A DNA stretch of 44,595 nt from Sphingomonas bacterium (lineage in GTDB: Bacteria; Pseudomonadota; Alphaproteobacteria; Sphingomonadales; Sphingomonadaceae): positions 1 through 44,595 of the forward strand of contig NZ_JAQGKZ010000053.1 in the NCBI RefSeq assembly GCF_028289855.1, written 5' to 3'. Under the pieces are notes generated by a model. It ran no database searches. It was not told where the DNA came from and was given only the letters and a program-made list of their open reading frames with translations. The position numbers and the translations under genes are program-made. Shown here piece after piece: positions 18,447-26,903 of this stretch. The stretch's first letter is position 1, and every line of letters begins with the position of its first letter.

Positions 18447-19658
18447 ATGCGTTCCGATTATCTCTTCACGTCCGAATCGGTTTCCGAAGGCCATCCCGAC
18501 AAAGTCTCCGACCAGATCAGCGACGCGATCGTCGACCTGTTTCTGGCCAAGGACCCCGAAGCGCGCATCGCGTGCGAGACGCTGACCACCACGCAATTGG
18601 TCGTGCTCGCCGGGGAAATCCGCGGCAAGGGCATCATGGACGAGGCCGGCAATTGGGCCCCGGGCGTCAAGGAAGAGGTCGAAAAGGCCGCGCGCGATAC
18701 CGTCAAGCGGATCGGATACGAGCAAGACGGCTTCCACTGGGAGACGCTCCGCTTCGAGAACAATTTGCACCCGCAATCGGCACACATCGCGCAAGGTGTG
18801 GACGCGTCGGGCAACAAGGACGAAGGCGCCGGCGATCAGGGCATCATGTTCGGCTATGCCGCCGACGATACCCCCGACCTGATGCCCGCGACGCTGTATT
18901 ACAGCCACAAGATCCTCGAGCAGATGGCGGCCGACCGCCATTCGGGCAAGGCCCCGTTCCTGGAGCCCGATGCCAAGAGTCAGGTGACGCTCCGTTACGA
19001 AGGCAGCAAGGCCGTCGCCGCGACCGCGATCGTCGTCTCGACCCAGCACGGCAAGGGCTATGACGAAGGCGACAAGGAAGCCGAGCTCCACGCTTATGTG
19101 AAACAGGTCGTCGCCGACGTCATCCCGTCGGGGCTGCTCAGCGACGAAACCGTCTATCACATCAACCCGACCGGCAGCTTCGAGATCGGCGGCCCCGACG
19201 GCGACGCCGGGCTCACCGGCCGCAAGATCATCGTCGACACCTATGGCGGCGCCGCCCCTCACGGCGGCGGCGCGTTCAGCGGCAAGGATCCGACCAAGGT
19301 CGATCGTTCAGCCGCCTACATCACCCGCTATCTGGCGAAGAACATCGTCGCTGCGGGGCTCGCCCAGCGCGTCACGATCCAGCTGGCCTATGCGATCGGC
19401 GTGTCGAAGCCGCTGTCGCTCTATGTCGATACGCACGGCACCGGCACCGTCGGCGACGACAGGATCGAACAAGCGATCATGAGCATCCCCAAGCTGGGCG
19501 GCCTGACGCCGCGCGGCATCCGGACACACCTCAAGCTCAACAAGCCGATCTATCAGAAGACCGCCGCGTACGGGCATTTCGGGCGCAAGCCGGAAGGCGA
19601 TTTCTTCCCGTGGGAACGCACCGACCTGGTCGACGATTTGAAGGCGGCGCTGGCCTGA
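18447..19658 (+). CDS. metK: S-adenosylmethionine synthetase
   Basis: Cytosolic enzyme that makes SAM from methionine and ATP. It is 403 aa, the normal length. The ATG at 18447 has AGAGGA at 18435-18440 and begins [19 protein letters not shown]; an upstream in-frame start at 18399 is not family-like. Signature blocks are [16 protein letters not shown] (ATP site), [12 protein letters not shown] and [19 protein letters not shown]. It follows lnt by 78 bases containing a dyad that may control it. SAM from MetK also serves the window's own MiaB, TrmB and TrmO. Confidence 0.97.
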   Translation: MRSDYLFTSESVSEGHPDKVSDQISDAIVDLFLAKDPEARIACETLTTTQLVVLAGEIRGKGIMDEAGNWAPGVKEEVEKAARDTVKRIGYEQDGFHWETLRFENNLHPQSAHIAQGVDASGNKDEGAGDQGIMFGYAADDTPDLMPATLYYSHKILEQMAADRHSGKAPFLEPDAKSQVTLRYEGSKAVAATAIVVSTQHGKGYDEGDKEAELHAYVKQVVADVIPSGLLSDETVYHINPTGSFEIGGPDGDAGLTGRKIIVDTYGGAAPHGGGAFSGKDPTKVDRSAAYITRYLAKNIVAAGLAQRVTIQLAYAIGVSKPLSLYVDTHGTGTVGDDRIEQAIMSIPKLGGLTPRGIRTHLKLNKPIYQKTAAYGHFGRKPEGDFFPWERTDLVDDLKAALA

Positions 19659-19702
19659 TCGAAATTTGCGCGATACGCTCCGGCAACACCGGGAGGTATC
19701 GC

Positions 19703-20566
19703 ATGAAGTTCAGATCATTCGCGATTTTGGCGGCGCTGGCAGCGATGTCGGCGCCGCTTGCCGTTCGGGCGAAGGACGACACCACGCCGATCGTCTTGTC
19801 AGCGGTCGATCAGACACTGGTCGATCGCTCGATCGCGCGTGGCGACATGCTCTACGCGTACGATCAGGCAGCGTGGCACGGCACGGACGACCTGCAGGAA
19901 AAGGCCAAGGCGGCGGGGGTATGGGACAAGCTCGCCCCGACACTCGGCGGCTGGATCGTCGACGGCACCGCGGCCGAGCCGGTGTTGGTGTTCATCGACA
20001 AGTCGGATCGAGCGCAAGCGGTCTATACTGCGCGTTTCGCCGATAACGGGACGCGGCTGATCGAGAGCAAGCTGCTCGGCGCCGGCGACGACCGCTCGAT
20101 CTCCCCGGCGCGTATGAAGCTCGTCGTCGCGCTCCGCGCGGCGCGCACCGAGGTAGCAAGGGCCCAACTCGACGTGTGCGCCAATGCCGCGTTTAACAGC
20201 GTCGTCTTGCCACCGGAGACGCCCGACGGTCCGACCTTGGTCTATTTCCTGACGCCCCAGACGCAGAACGGAATCTGGCCGATGGGCGGCCATTATCTGG
20301 TGGAGGTCAAGGCCGACAGCTCGATCGGATCGACTCGTCCCTTCACCAAAAGCTGCATCAACACCGGCGCACCGCCCAAGGGGTCGCCGGCGGCGATGTT
20401 CATCACACATCTGCTCGATCCGGTACCGACCGAAATCCACGTCTTCACGATGCGCGCGGCGCGATTGCCGTTGTTCGTCGCGACGACGCAAAACAATCGC
20501 CTCTGGTCGATCGAAAGGGTCGGGGGCGCTACGCGGATCAGGGCAATGGAGATGCCGAAGAAATAG
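19703..20566 (+). CDS. Secreted protein of unknown function, 287 aa
   Basis: A cleavable signal peptide is clear (MKFRSFAILAALAAMSAPLA then VRAKDD), so the product is periplasmic or exported. The mature part is a mixed alpha/beta protein without a motif that I can name; two cysteines (LDVCANAAF, KSCINTGAPP) could form a disulfide. The ATG at 19703 is fixed by GGGAGG at 19691-19696, though the open frame extends back into metK. It lies between metK and trmB, which are adjacent in some relatives, so it may have been inserted there. Confidence 0.75.
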   Translation: MKFRSFAILAALAAMSAPLAVRAKDDTTPIVLSAVDQTLVDRSIARGDMLYAYDQAAWHGTDDLQEKAKAAGVWDKLAPTLGGWIVDGTAAEPVLVFIDKSDRAQAVYTARFADNGTRLIESKLLGAGDDRSISPARMKLVVALRAARTEVARAQLDVCANAAFNSVVLPPETPDGPTLVYFLTPQTQNGIWPMGGHYLVEVKADSSIGSTRPFTKSCINTGAPPKGSPAAMFITHLLDPVPTEIHVFTMRAARLPLFVATTQNNRLWSIERVGGATRIRAMEMPKK

Positions 20567-20628
20567 AGTGGGGCGTCCGCGGGGACGTGCGATTGGCTTT
20601 CGTGTCGACTAGCCCTAGGCGCTCCTGG

Positions 20629-21309
20629 ATGAACGACCCGACCACCATCCGACGCCTTTATGGCCGCCGTCAGGGACACAAGTTGCGTCAGGGCCAGTCG
20701 GCGCTGGTCGAGGAATTGCTGCCCCGGATCGCGATCCCGGAGAGCGGCCCGCTCGACGCGCAAACGCTGTTTGGCGATGACCGCCCGCTCGAGCTCGAGA
20801 TCGGCTTCGGGGCGGGAGAGCATCTAGCAGGTCAGGCCGCCGCCCGACCGACCCACGGCTTTATCGGCTGCGAGCCGTTCCTCAACGGCGTGGTCGGCGC
20901 GCTCAATCATGTCCGCAACGAACGTCTCGACAATGTCCGCCTGCACATGGGCGATGCGCTCGACGTGGTCGAGCGGCTGCCCGACGCCAGCCTGGAGCGC
21001 GTCTACCTGCTCCACCCCGACCCGTGGCCCAAGGCGCGGCACGCGAAACGCCGGATGGTCAATGACGGCCCGCTGGACCTGATCGCTGCGAAGCTCAAGC
21101 CGGGCGGCGAGTTCCGGCTCGGCACCGACGACCCGACCTATTGCCGTTGGGCGATGATGGTGATGAACCGCCGCCGCGATTTCCAATGGACCGCACAGAC
21201 CGCGCAAGACTTCCTGACCCGCCCCGCCGACTGGTCCGAAACGCGCTACGAGCGCAAGGCGCGGCGCCACGGCCACGAAGTGTGGTATTTTCGCTACCGC
21301 CGCGTGTGA
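20629..21309 (+). CDS. trmB: tRNA (guanine-N7-)-methyltransferase
   Basis: SAM-dependent methyltransferase making m7G46 in tRNA. It is 226 aa from the ATG at 20629 (MNDPTTIRRLYGRRQG). The SAM-binding motif is LEIGFGAGEHL, the catalytic region HPDPWPKARHAKRRMV is textbook TrmB, and GTDDPTYCRWAM follows. The open frame begins at 20587, but the first 14 residues are unlike the family. No strong ribosome-binding site is seen at either start. Confidence 0.94.
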   Translation: MNDPTTIRRLYGRRQGHKLRQGQSALVEELLPRIAIPESGPLDAQTLFGDDRPLELEIGFGAGEHLAGQAAARPTHGFIGCEPFLNGVVGALNHVRNERLDNVRLHMGDALDVVERLPDASLERVYLLHPDPWPKARHAKRRMVNDGPLDLIAAKLKPGGEFRLGTDDPTYCRWAMMVMNRRRDFQWTAQTAQDFLTRPADWSETRYERKARRHGHEVWYFRYRRV

Positions 21310-21329
21310 TTGCGGCATAACATGGGGGC

Positions 21330-22100
21330 ATGACCGCGCGCCGCAGCAAGCCAAGCTTCGCCAGCCTGCTCCGCTCCTCGTCGCGCCGCGACGAGGACAG
21401 CGCGCCGGTCGACCTGCCGCTGCCCGGGACCGACGGGTCGTTCCACGTCGATCCGACGCGCGTTCGGTTGTGGAGTGGCCTTGTCGGTCCGACGCCCGAG
21501 GAATGCCGCGACCGCATCAATGCGATCGTCCGCGACGGTCAGGCCGAGCCGGTGACGGTGCGGCCGGTGTTCGACGACGCGCATTATGAATATGAAATAA
21601 TCGCCGGCGCGCGCGACTATGTCGCGGTGCGCCATTTGCGCGAAACCGCCATTCCGGCGCTCGAACTGCTGGTGCGCGTTGCGCTGGTCGACGACGATGG
21701 TGTGGGGGAGTTGGTGGCAGGGGCCGCTTTGCCCGGTCCGCTGGCCGCCGCGGCCGATCTGGCCGCGCGGCTCGATGGTCCGCTCGGCCCGGTCATTCTC
21801 GTGACCGCCGCACAGATTGCGCGCGCGCAGGCGGCGCGGCGTGGCGACGGGCTGCCGCCTTATCCGCCCGCCGAGGTGATGCGGCTGATCGATGCGATCG
21901 GGGCGGACGATGCCGCCGAGCCGCTGTCGCTAAGCATCGTCGAGGCGAGCGCCAGCACCGTCACCTTCCGGGTCGGCGCAGAGGAAGATATGCCGCCCGA
22001 AATGCTCGCCCGGATCGTCAAGTCGATGATCGACGGCGCCGCCGCCGACGGCATCGCGGTCAAATGGGCAACCGCCCCGAGCGCCGCCACAGACCCCTGA
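21330..22100 (+). CDS. ParB N-terminal-domain-like protein
   Basis: A 256-aa protein. Residues about 35-100 resemble a ParB/Srx N-terminal domain: FHVDPTRVRLW, a predicted-dose motif PVTVRPV and a YEIIAGARDYVAVRHL motif in the place of the ParB GERRxRA box. After residue 150 there is no obvious helix-turn-helix of the ParB type, only a short helical region (EVMRLIDAI) and a C-terminal segment. It is not beside parA or an origin, so it is unlikely to be the chromosome-partition ParB; it may be a DNA-binding or nuclease-like relative. It starts 20 bases after trmB and overlaps the convergent acetyltransferase gene by 41 bases. Confidence 0.6.
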   Translation: MTARRSKPSFASLLRSSSRRDEDSAPVDLPLPGTDGSFHVDPTRVRLWSGLVGPTPEECRDRINAIVRDGQAEPVTVRPVFDDAHYEYEIIAGARDYVAVRHLRETAIPALELLVRVALVDDDGVGELVAGAALPGPLAAAADLAARLDGPLGPVILVTAAQIARAQAARRGDGLPPYPPAEVMRLIDAIGADDAAEPLSLSIVEASASTVTFRVGAEEDMPPEMLARIVKSMIDGAAADGIAVKWATAPSAATDP

Positions 22101-23160
22101 GCGCTTTTCCCAGCAACGCCGGCGCGCCGGGCCGCAACAAGAGCCAGTCGCGGATCGCCGAGCCTTTCGTCGCCCCGATTGTGCTTTTGTACCCGCTGTC
22201 GCCCGCGCCCCAATCGACCGTCGTCATGCCGTCGTCGAGCGCGCGGACGAGGTTGCGGTAATAGAGCAATTTGCCCGGTGAATGCTTGGCGACGGCGGGG
22301 TCGTAGCTGTTGGCGATGGCGTATTTGAGGCCGCCGAGGTTCATGTCGAACGAGAAGGTCGCGGGCTCGCCCTCGACCGTCAGCAACGCCGCCGACAGCA
22401 TATCGGCGATCACCGGGTCGGTCGCGGCCTGGCGCCAGAACGCGCCGTGCCCTTCCTTCGTGAATTTGGCATCGCTGCCGTCGGTGCGCGCGGCGACCCA
22501 ACTCTTTTGCTCGATCGCGGCAAGCTGATCGAACCCGCCCGCGAGCAGATCGGTGCCCGACAGGAAGGTCCAGGCAAGCTCGCCGTGCCCGGCCAGATGC
22601 TTTTCGTGAAAGCGGTTCTTCTTGAGCGTTGATCCGCGCGGCCAGCCGCCCTCCGCGCCTTGCGCCGCGACCATGTCGAGTGCGTAGCTGTCGGCGATGA
22701 ACCGATCGAGCACCGTCCAGCCGCGTCGCCGGGCGGCGGCGATCAACGCGGTCGTCGCGAGGTCGCCGTCATAGCTCGGCCCGATCCGCAAGCCGTTGAC
22801 CTCTTGCCCCAGACGATCGACCAGCACGTCGAAGGCGCCCGCGCCTGTATTTTCGGCGGCAGGGAAACCGCGGAATGGCCAGTAACTCCCCGGCACCATC
22901 GCCAGCCGCGCCGGCCTCAGCCCGAAGCTTGCGAGCGGCAACGCGATGACCGGGTCGCCGTCATGTTCGACGATCAGCGTCCGCGCGCGCAAGCCATAGG
23001 CGGCGGTCGCGGCGGCGAACCATTGATAGCGCAGGAACCGATGGCTCTCGGGCGCGGCCTCCGCCACCCGGTCGATCAGCGCCGACAATCCGTCGAACGC
23101 GGTCGCGCGCATGACGGGCGGCAAGCGCGTGAAATCGGCGAGCAGCATCGGCTTGGTCAT
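22060..23160 (-). CDS. GNAT-fold acetyltransferase of the FemAB/CelD (BcsL-like) type
   Basis: A 366-aa soluble protein resembling the CelD/BcsL group of GNAT acyltransferases. The N-terminal half carries a partial GNAT module (HRFLRYQWFAAATAAYG... LIVEHDGDPVIALPLA), and the C-terminal half has the family-typical run EGEPATFSFDMNLGGLKYAI followed by SPGKLLYYRNLV and the DWGAGDSGYKSTIG block. Such proteins are found with polysaccharide or cell-envelope genes and probably acylate a glycan or peptide. None of those clusters is adjacent here. The gene is alone on its strand and a REP-like element lies upstream. Confidence 0.75.
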   Translation of the reverse strand: MTKPMLLADFTRLPPVMRATAFDGLSALIDRVAEAAPESHRFLRYQWFAAATAAYGLRARTLIVEHDGDPVIALPLASFGLRPARLAMVPGSYWPFRGFPAAENTGAGAFDVLVDRLGQEVNGLRIGPSYDGDLATTALIAAARRRGWTVLDRFIADSYALDMVAAQGAEGGWPRGSTLKKNRFHEKHLAGHGELAWTFLSGTDLLAGGFDQLAAIEQKSWVAARTDGSDAKFTKEGHGAFWRQAATDPVIADMLSAALLTVEGEPATFSFDMNLGGLKYAIANSYDPAVAKHSPGKLLYYRNLVRALDDGMTTVDWGAGDSGYKSTIGATKGSAIRDWLLLRPGAPALLGKALRGLWRRSGRLPI

Positions 23161-23223
23161 GGGACGACGATCTAGCGCGCAGGCGTTACCAAGCCGTTCG
23201 AGATCGGCTTATACAAACACGGT

Positions 23224-23314
23224 CGTCACCCCGGCCTTGTGCCGGGGTCCGCCTCTCCAAGTCGGATGTCATTTATTGTTGCACGGCGGATGCTGGGACA
23301 GGCCCGACATGACG
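23224..23314. repeat. REP-like element, copy 2
   Basis: Second copy of the 16696-16791 repeat, beginning CGTCACCCCGGCCTTGTGCC and ending with an inverse-oriented GGGACAGGCCCGACATGACG. The middle differs, so the two copies share only their ends. It lies between divergent genes, as copy 1 does. Confidence 0.85.
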
Positions 23315-23367
23315 GCTAGGCTAGATTCGCTTCCCATCGCCACGCCGTGCCTGCATCATGTCCCGCG

Positions 23368-23820
23368 ATGCAGGCCAACACCGTCTCGACGATCGCCCAG
23401 ACGATCCAGCTGTCGCTGTCCCCCGTATTCATGCTCGCTGGCATTTCGGGGCTGCTCAACGTGCTCGCCGGGCGGCTGTCGCGCGTGGTCGATCGTGCGC
23501 GTCAGCTCGAGGCGCTGCACCCGCGCTCGACCGGGCCGGAGCATGACCGGCATGTTTGGGAGCTTAGGTTGCTCGACCGGCGCATCTCGGTGATCAACGC
23601 CGCGTTGTTTCTCGCGGTGTCGAGCGCGGTGATGACGTGCCTGGTCGTCGCGTTGCTGTTCGTCGCCGAACTGGCGAACTTGAAGTTCGGCACCGGTGTC
23701 GCGCTGGCGTTCATCCTGGCGATGGCGTTCCTGATCGCGTCGCTGGTCGCGTTCATGGTCGAGGTGCGGATGTCGCTCCGCGCGGTCCACATCCGCGCCG
23801 AATTGCTCGAGCACAGATGA
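23368..23820 (+). CDS. DUF2721-family membrane protein
   Basis: A 150-aa inner-membrane protein with three hydrophobic segments (about residues 13-33, 75-97, 105-128). The N-terminal SLSPVFMLAGISGLLNVLAG and the adjoining GRLSRVVDRARQLE block are characteristic of DUF2721. The ATG at 23368 is preferred over the GTG at 23347, which adds non-family residues. Its stop overlaps the next start in an ATGA, so the two membrane proteins are co-translated. Function is unknown. Confidence 0.8.
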   Translation: MQANTVSTIAQTIQLSLSPVFMLAGISGLLNVLAGRLSRVVDRARQLEALHPRSTGPEHDRHVWELRLLDRRISVINAALFLAVSSAVMTCLVVALLFVAELANLKFGTGVALAFILAMAFLIASLVAFMVEVRMSLRAVHIRAELLEHR

Positions 23821-24209
23821 TCGAGAAACGCCTGCTCCAGATCGTCGTCGCGGTCGCATGCCTGGTGCCGCTGTCGGTCGGCGGGCAGAGCATCCTGCAC
23901 GGCCCCGGCTTTCTCGGCCATGCGCCGGTCATCCCGACCGATCTCGACAGCCATTTCCGCTACATTTCGGGAATCTTCTTCGCGCTCGGGCTGGGCTTCG
24001 TCAGCTGCGTCCCGGCGATCGAGGACAAGGGTCCACGCTTCCGCCTGCTCGGCGCGATGGTGGTGTGCGGCGGGCTGGCGCGCGTCGTGTCGCTGCTCGC
24101 GGTGGGACCGCCGAGCAAGGGGCATATCTTCGGCTTCGCAATGGAACTCGGCGTCGTTCCGCTGCTGATGCTGTGGCAGTATCGGTTCTCCAAGCACTAT
24201 CGCCCTTAG
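23817..24209 (+). CDS. DUF4345-family membrane protein
   Basis: A 130-aa protein with four hydrophobic segments and the DUF4345 pattern: a first helix (LLQIVVAVACLVPLSVGG), then SHFRYISGIFFALGLGFV, then a GGLARVVSLLAVGPPS loop and a final MELGVVPLLMLWQYRF helix. It is translationally coupled to the DUF2721 gene. Its TAG shares bases with the stop of the convergent amidase gene. Function is unknown. Confidence 0.8.
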   Translation: MIEKRLLQIVVAVACLVPLSVGGQSILHGPGFLGHAPVIPTDLDSHFRYISGIFFALGLGFVSCVPAIEDKGPRFRLLGAMVVCGGLARVVSLLAVGPPSKGHIFGFAMELGVVPLLMLWQYRFSKHYRP

Positions 24210-25795
24210 CGCGCAGCTTCGACCTCCGGCCCGCCATCGACGCTCGGCAAGTAACGCGGCACCGCGCGCGCCTTCGACGCTTGCTCGTACGCATAGCCCG
24301 CGTTTAACAACGCCTGCTCGCTGTACGCCGGGCCGATGAACGACAGTCCCACCGGCAACCCACGCACCAACCCCATCGGCACGGTCAGATTGGGATAGCC
24401 CGAAATCGCCGGCAGTTCCGACGAGCTCGGTCCGTTATACTGGTCGCCATAGACCGGATCGCTGAGCCACGCCGGGCCGTAGGTCGGCTGAACCAGGATC
24501 GTCGCCCCGGCATCCTTGAGCATCGTGTCGATCGCGCCCTTGGCGGCGGCCAGCGATTTCTCGCGCTGCGCCTTGTAGGTCGGCTCGTCGACGCCCTTCG
24601 ACTTTGCCGCCATGTCGAAGATTTCCTGCGCGAAATAGGGCATTTCGGATCCAGCGTTGGCGGTGTCGAACGCAACGACCTGGTTGAGGCTCCGCGCCTT
24701 AACCGCCGGTGCCGCCGCCGCGAGATATTTGTCCAGATCGCTCTTCAACTCGAACTTGAGCACGTCGAATTCGGCGTCGCCCATCCCATCGGTCTTGGGC
24801 CGCGTGACATCGACCAGCACCGCGCCTTGGGCCTTGAGCACCGCCAGCGCTTCCTCGAACTTGACTTTTTCGAGCGCCGGGACGTCGGGCCGGTAGACCG
24901 CAATCCGCACACCCTTCAACCCGCCCGCCGACAGCCCGGCGGCATAGTCTTTGCGATATTTGCCGGCATCCGCCGTCGCCGGATCGGCGGCGTCGCTGCC
25001 GATCATCGCCGAAAAGAGGATCGCGGCGTCGCGCACGCTGCGCGCCATCGGGCCGGGCGTGTCCTGGCTATGGCTGATCGGCACCACGAAGCTGCGGCTG
25101 ACGAGCCCCACCGTCGGCTTGAGCCCAACCAGCCCATTCATCGACGACGGGCACACCACCGACCCGTCGGTCTCGGTCCCCAGCCCGGCCGCGGCGAAGC
25201 TCGCCGCGATGCCCGCGCCGGTGCCGCTCGACGACCCGCAGGCGGTGCGGTCGAGCGCATAGGGGTTGCGCACGAGCCCGCCAACCGCGCTCCAGCCGCT
25301 CATCGACTTGGTCGATCGGATATTGGCCCATTCGCTCAAATTGGTCTTGCCGAGGATCACCGCACCCTGTGCGCGAAGTAGCGCGACGACCGGCGCATCG
25401 CGGCCGGTCCTGTTGTCCTTCAACGCCAAACTGCCCGCGGTGGTCGCGATCGGATCCTTCGTCTCGATATTGTCCTTGATCAGGATCGGCACGCCGTCGA
25501 GCGGGCCGAGCAGCTTCTTCGCCTTGCGCCGCGCGTCGCTCGCCTGCGCCTCGGCGATCGCGTCGGGGTTGAGCGCTATAACCGCGCGGAGCGTCGGCCC
25601 CTTGCGGTCCATCGCCTCGATCCGGGCGATATAAGCACGCGTGATTTCCTCGCTCGAAATGCCGCCGGCCATTTTCAGGCGCAGGTCGTCGATCGATTGC
25701 TCTTCGACCATGGGGATGCGTGGCCCGGTGACGATTGTCTCTGCCAGCGCCGGAAGCGGGGCGGCGAGCAACAACAAGGCGGCGAGACGGCGCAT
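24206..25795 (-). CDS. Exported amidase (amidase-signature family)
   Basis: A 529-aa serine amidase with a signal peptide (MRRLAALLLLAAPLPALAET), so it acts in the periplasm or outside. The Ser-cisSer-Lys triad is visible: K107 (ILIKDNIE), S188 in the CGSSSGTG loop and S212 (GTETDGSVV). It hydrolyses amide bonds of an unknown substrate; peptide-amidase-like members of this exported group exist. The open frame continues upstream to 25885, but the ATG at 25795 has AGGGGAAA at the right distance and starts the signal peptide. A strong terminator and a candidate structured RNA lie just upstream on the same strand. Confidence 0.9.
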   Translation of the reverse strand: MRRLAALLLLAAPLPALAETIVTGPRIPMVEEQSIDDLRLKMAGGISSEEITRAYIARIEAMDRKGPTLRAVIALNPDAIAEAQASDARRKAKKLLGPLDGVPILIKDNIETKDPIATTAGSLALKDNRTGRDAPVVALLRAQGAVILGKTNLSEWANIRSTKSMSGWSAVGGLVRNPYALDRTACGSSSGTGAGIAASFAAAGLGTETDGSVVCPSSMNGLVGLKPTVGLVSRSFVVPISHSQDTPGPMARSVRDAAILFSAMIGSDAADPATADAGKYRKDYAAGLSAGGLKGVRIAVYRPDVPALEKVKFEEALAVLKAQGAVLVDVTRPKTDGMGDAEFDVLKFELKSDLDKYLAAAAPAVKARSLNQVVAFDTANAGSEMPYFAQEIFDMAAKSKGVDEPTYKAQREKSLAAAKGAIDTMLKDAGATILVQPTYGPAWLSDPVYGDQYNGPSSSELPAISGYPNLTVPMGLVRGLPVGLSFIGPAYSEQALLNAGYAYEQASKARAVPRYLPSVDGGPEVEAAR

Positions 25796-25844
25796 GGCGA
25801 TTTCCCCTAATTTCGTCGTGCCGGTCATCCTCCAGCTACGCACA

Positions 25845-25889
25845 AATGAAAAGAGGCTGCCGGGGGCCTCTCGGCACCCCGGCAACCTC
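25845..25889 (-). terminator. Rho-independent terminator between the candidate RNA and the amidase
   Basis: Read on the minus strand: a stem of about 13 bp (GAGG-U-UGCCGGGG pairing with CCCCGGCA-G-CCUC, one U-G wobble) followed by TTTTCATTT. It lies 50-95 bases upstream of the amidase start, so it ends a transcript that begins further upstream. Confidence 0.8.
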
Positions 25890-25999
25890 CTGACATGGTC
25901 AGCGGCCGGAAGCTCCAGCCCGGAGGACCATGCGGACCGCTATTCCTGTGGTTCCTGCGTTGATTGGAGGGACATACCTCCCGTCAGGAACCGGCGGAG

Positions 26000-26056
26000 C
26001 TAGCGGCGCGTCCCCCGAACGAACTGAACCGACCCCCTTGCTGAACCATGAGACAT
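26000..26056 (-). CDS. Possible leader peptide, 18 aa
   Basis: The short ORF encodes MSHGSARGSVQFVRGTRR. Its ATG at 26056 is preceded, at 7-base spacing, by the best possible Shine-Dalgarno (GAAAGGAGGTGATCC, complementary to 15 bases of the 16S tail). It carries no run of a single amino acid that would mark classical amino-acid attenuation, but its C terminus is Arg-rich. It ends just before the first long hairpin of the candidate RNA. That it is translated is inferred from the ribosome-binding site alone. Confidence 0.5.
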   Translation of the reverse strand: MSHGSARGSVQFVRGTRR

Positions 26057-26182
26057 CGGATCACCTCCTTTCGCTTGTTGAAACGGCGCACCCAGCACTG
26101 GGCACGAACGCAATGTGAATCACGTGGATAAGTATTTCAAGTCTTGTAATGCGCGGTGAAATCGACGATTCTCTTTCGCCTT

Positions 26183-26198
26183 GGCCGGTTGCCCGGCC
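26183..26198 (-). terminator. Hairpin after the 154-aa secreted-protein gene
   Basis: A perfect 6-bp GGCCGG/CCGGCC stem with a GCAA loop (minus strand) lies 8 bases after the stop of the gene ending at 26206. It has no T-tract, so termination is only possible, but it separates that gene from the candidate RNA. Confidence 0.4.
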
Positions 26199-26205
26199 GC
26201 TCCCC

Positions 26206-26670
26206 TCATTTACCGAACGGCTTGGTCTCCGGTGCTTTGTCGTCCGTCGTGAAGCTGAGCATGTAGCGGCCGCCGTCGGCGCCGGTCGCCTGGCATATGA
26301 TCTGTGTACGGGCGACGATCAGCGCCGGCGTGCAACGCCCGGTGATGTTCTGTGCGGCGGCAGTCACTTGGGCGGCGGTGTCGCCCGGCCGGACCCCGGT
26401 CACCTTGCTGAGCGCGATCCCCTCGGCATCCGGCATACCGAAGAAACTGACCAGCCCGTCACCGGACTTTATCGCTATCGACCGCTGGCCGTCATTGTAA
26501 TGCAGGCTGAGGATCGCATCGCCGCAGGGCATCGTCTTGCCGCTCATCACCAACGACGCGCAATGCCCGCTCGCGAACGTTATGTCGGTCGGAACGCGCA
26601 CCAGATCCGGCGCCGCGGCATTCGCACCGACCGTCAACAATCCGGCGGCGGCGATAGTGGAGCGGATCAT
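26206..26670 (-). CDS. Secreted protein of unknown function, 154 aa
   Basis: A signal peptide (MIRSTIAAAGLLTVGANA, then AAPDL) indicates export. Four cysteines in the mature part (SGHCASLVM, MPCGDAIL, GRCTPALI, IICQATG) could form two disulfides, which fits a periplasmic location. I see no catalytic motif and do not recognise the family. The predicted start lacks a strong ribosome-binding site. It is flanked downstream by a hairpin. Confidence 0.65.
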   Translation of the reverse strand: MIRSTIAAAGLLTVGANAAAPDLVRVPTDITFASGHCASLVMSGKTMPCGDAILSLHYNDGQRSIAIKSGDGLVSFFGMPDAEGIALSKVTGVRPGDTAAQVTAAAQNITGRCTPALIVARTQIICQATGADGGRYMLSFTTDDKAPETKPFGK

Positions 26671-26712
26671 GCAGCGTCTTTCGCGAGGAAGGGGTACCCA
26701 GCCTAGCGCGCC

Positions 26713-26862
26713 TCAATGATGCTTGAAATACTGGACTTCGCGTTCGTGCTTCTCCGCGCCCGCGCGGGTGTCGAACGTGCCGAGGTTACGGCGCTTGCCG
26801 GTGTCGGGATCGACCTTGCGCGAATAGAGCCGGTATTCGCCCGATTTTAGCTTGCGGATCAC
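26713..26862 (-). CDS. Small conserved protein, 49 aa
   Basis: A 49-aa basic protein starting at a GTG (IRKLKSGEYRLYSRK...) with GAGGAGA at good spacing. The pattern GEYRLYSRKVDPDTGKRRNLG followed by RAGAEKHEREVQYFKHH is one that I recall as a widely shared small protein of alphaproteobacteria; its short beta-hairpin plus helix resembles a tiny nucleic-acid-binding or stress protein. Longer readings of the frame add non-family residues. Function is unknown. Confidence 0.75.
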   Translation of the reverse strand: MIRKLKSGEYRLYSRKVDPDTGKRRNLGTFDTRAGAEKHEREVQYFKHH

Positions 26863-26903
26863 GGGGATTCTCCTCGTGCGACAAAACGCGCGAGGCGCGC
26901 GAC

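Larger units (their letters stand above)
25845..26105 (-). ncRNA. Candidate structured RNA or attenuator leader
   Basis: About 260 nt with no protein gene on either strand apart from an 18-codon ORF. On the minus strand, 26072-26058 is a 15-nt perfect complement of the 16S rRNA 3' tail GGATCACCTCCTTTC. An 8-bp stem (25950-25957 with 25985-25992) encloses a small GGAGG/CCTCC hairpin. A 7-bp stem CATGGTC/GACCATG (25894-25900 with 25926-25932) follows, then the terminator. A weak promoter (TTGAAA, 17 bases, CACATT; complement of 26112-26140) would start the RNA near 26105. Three GGAGGT motifs occur along it. It may be a free small RNA or the leader of the amidase gene. The 5' end is inferred. 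Confidence 0.6.

Noticed and set aside
26058..26072. GGATCACCTCCTTTC on the plus strand as a 16S rRNA fragment
   Set aside because: It equals the 16S 3' tail, but the bases before it do not match 16S and no rRNA lies near. As a Shine-Dalgarno on the minus strand it makes better sense.
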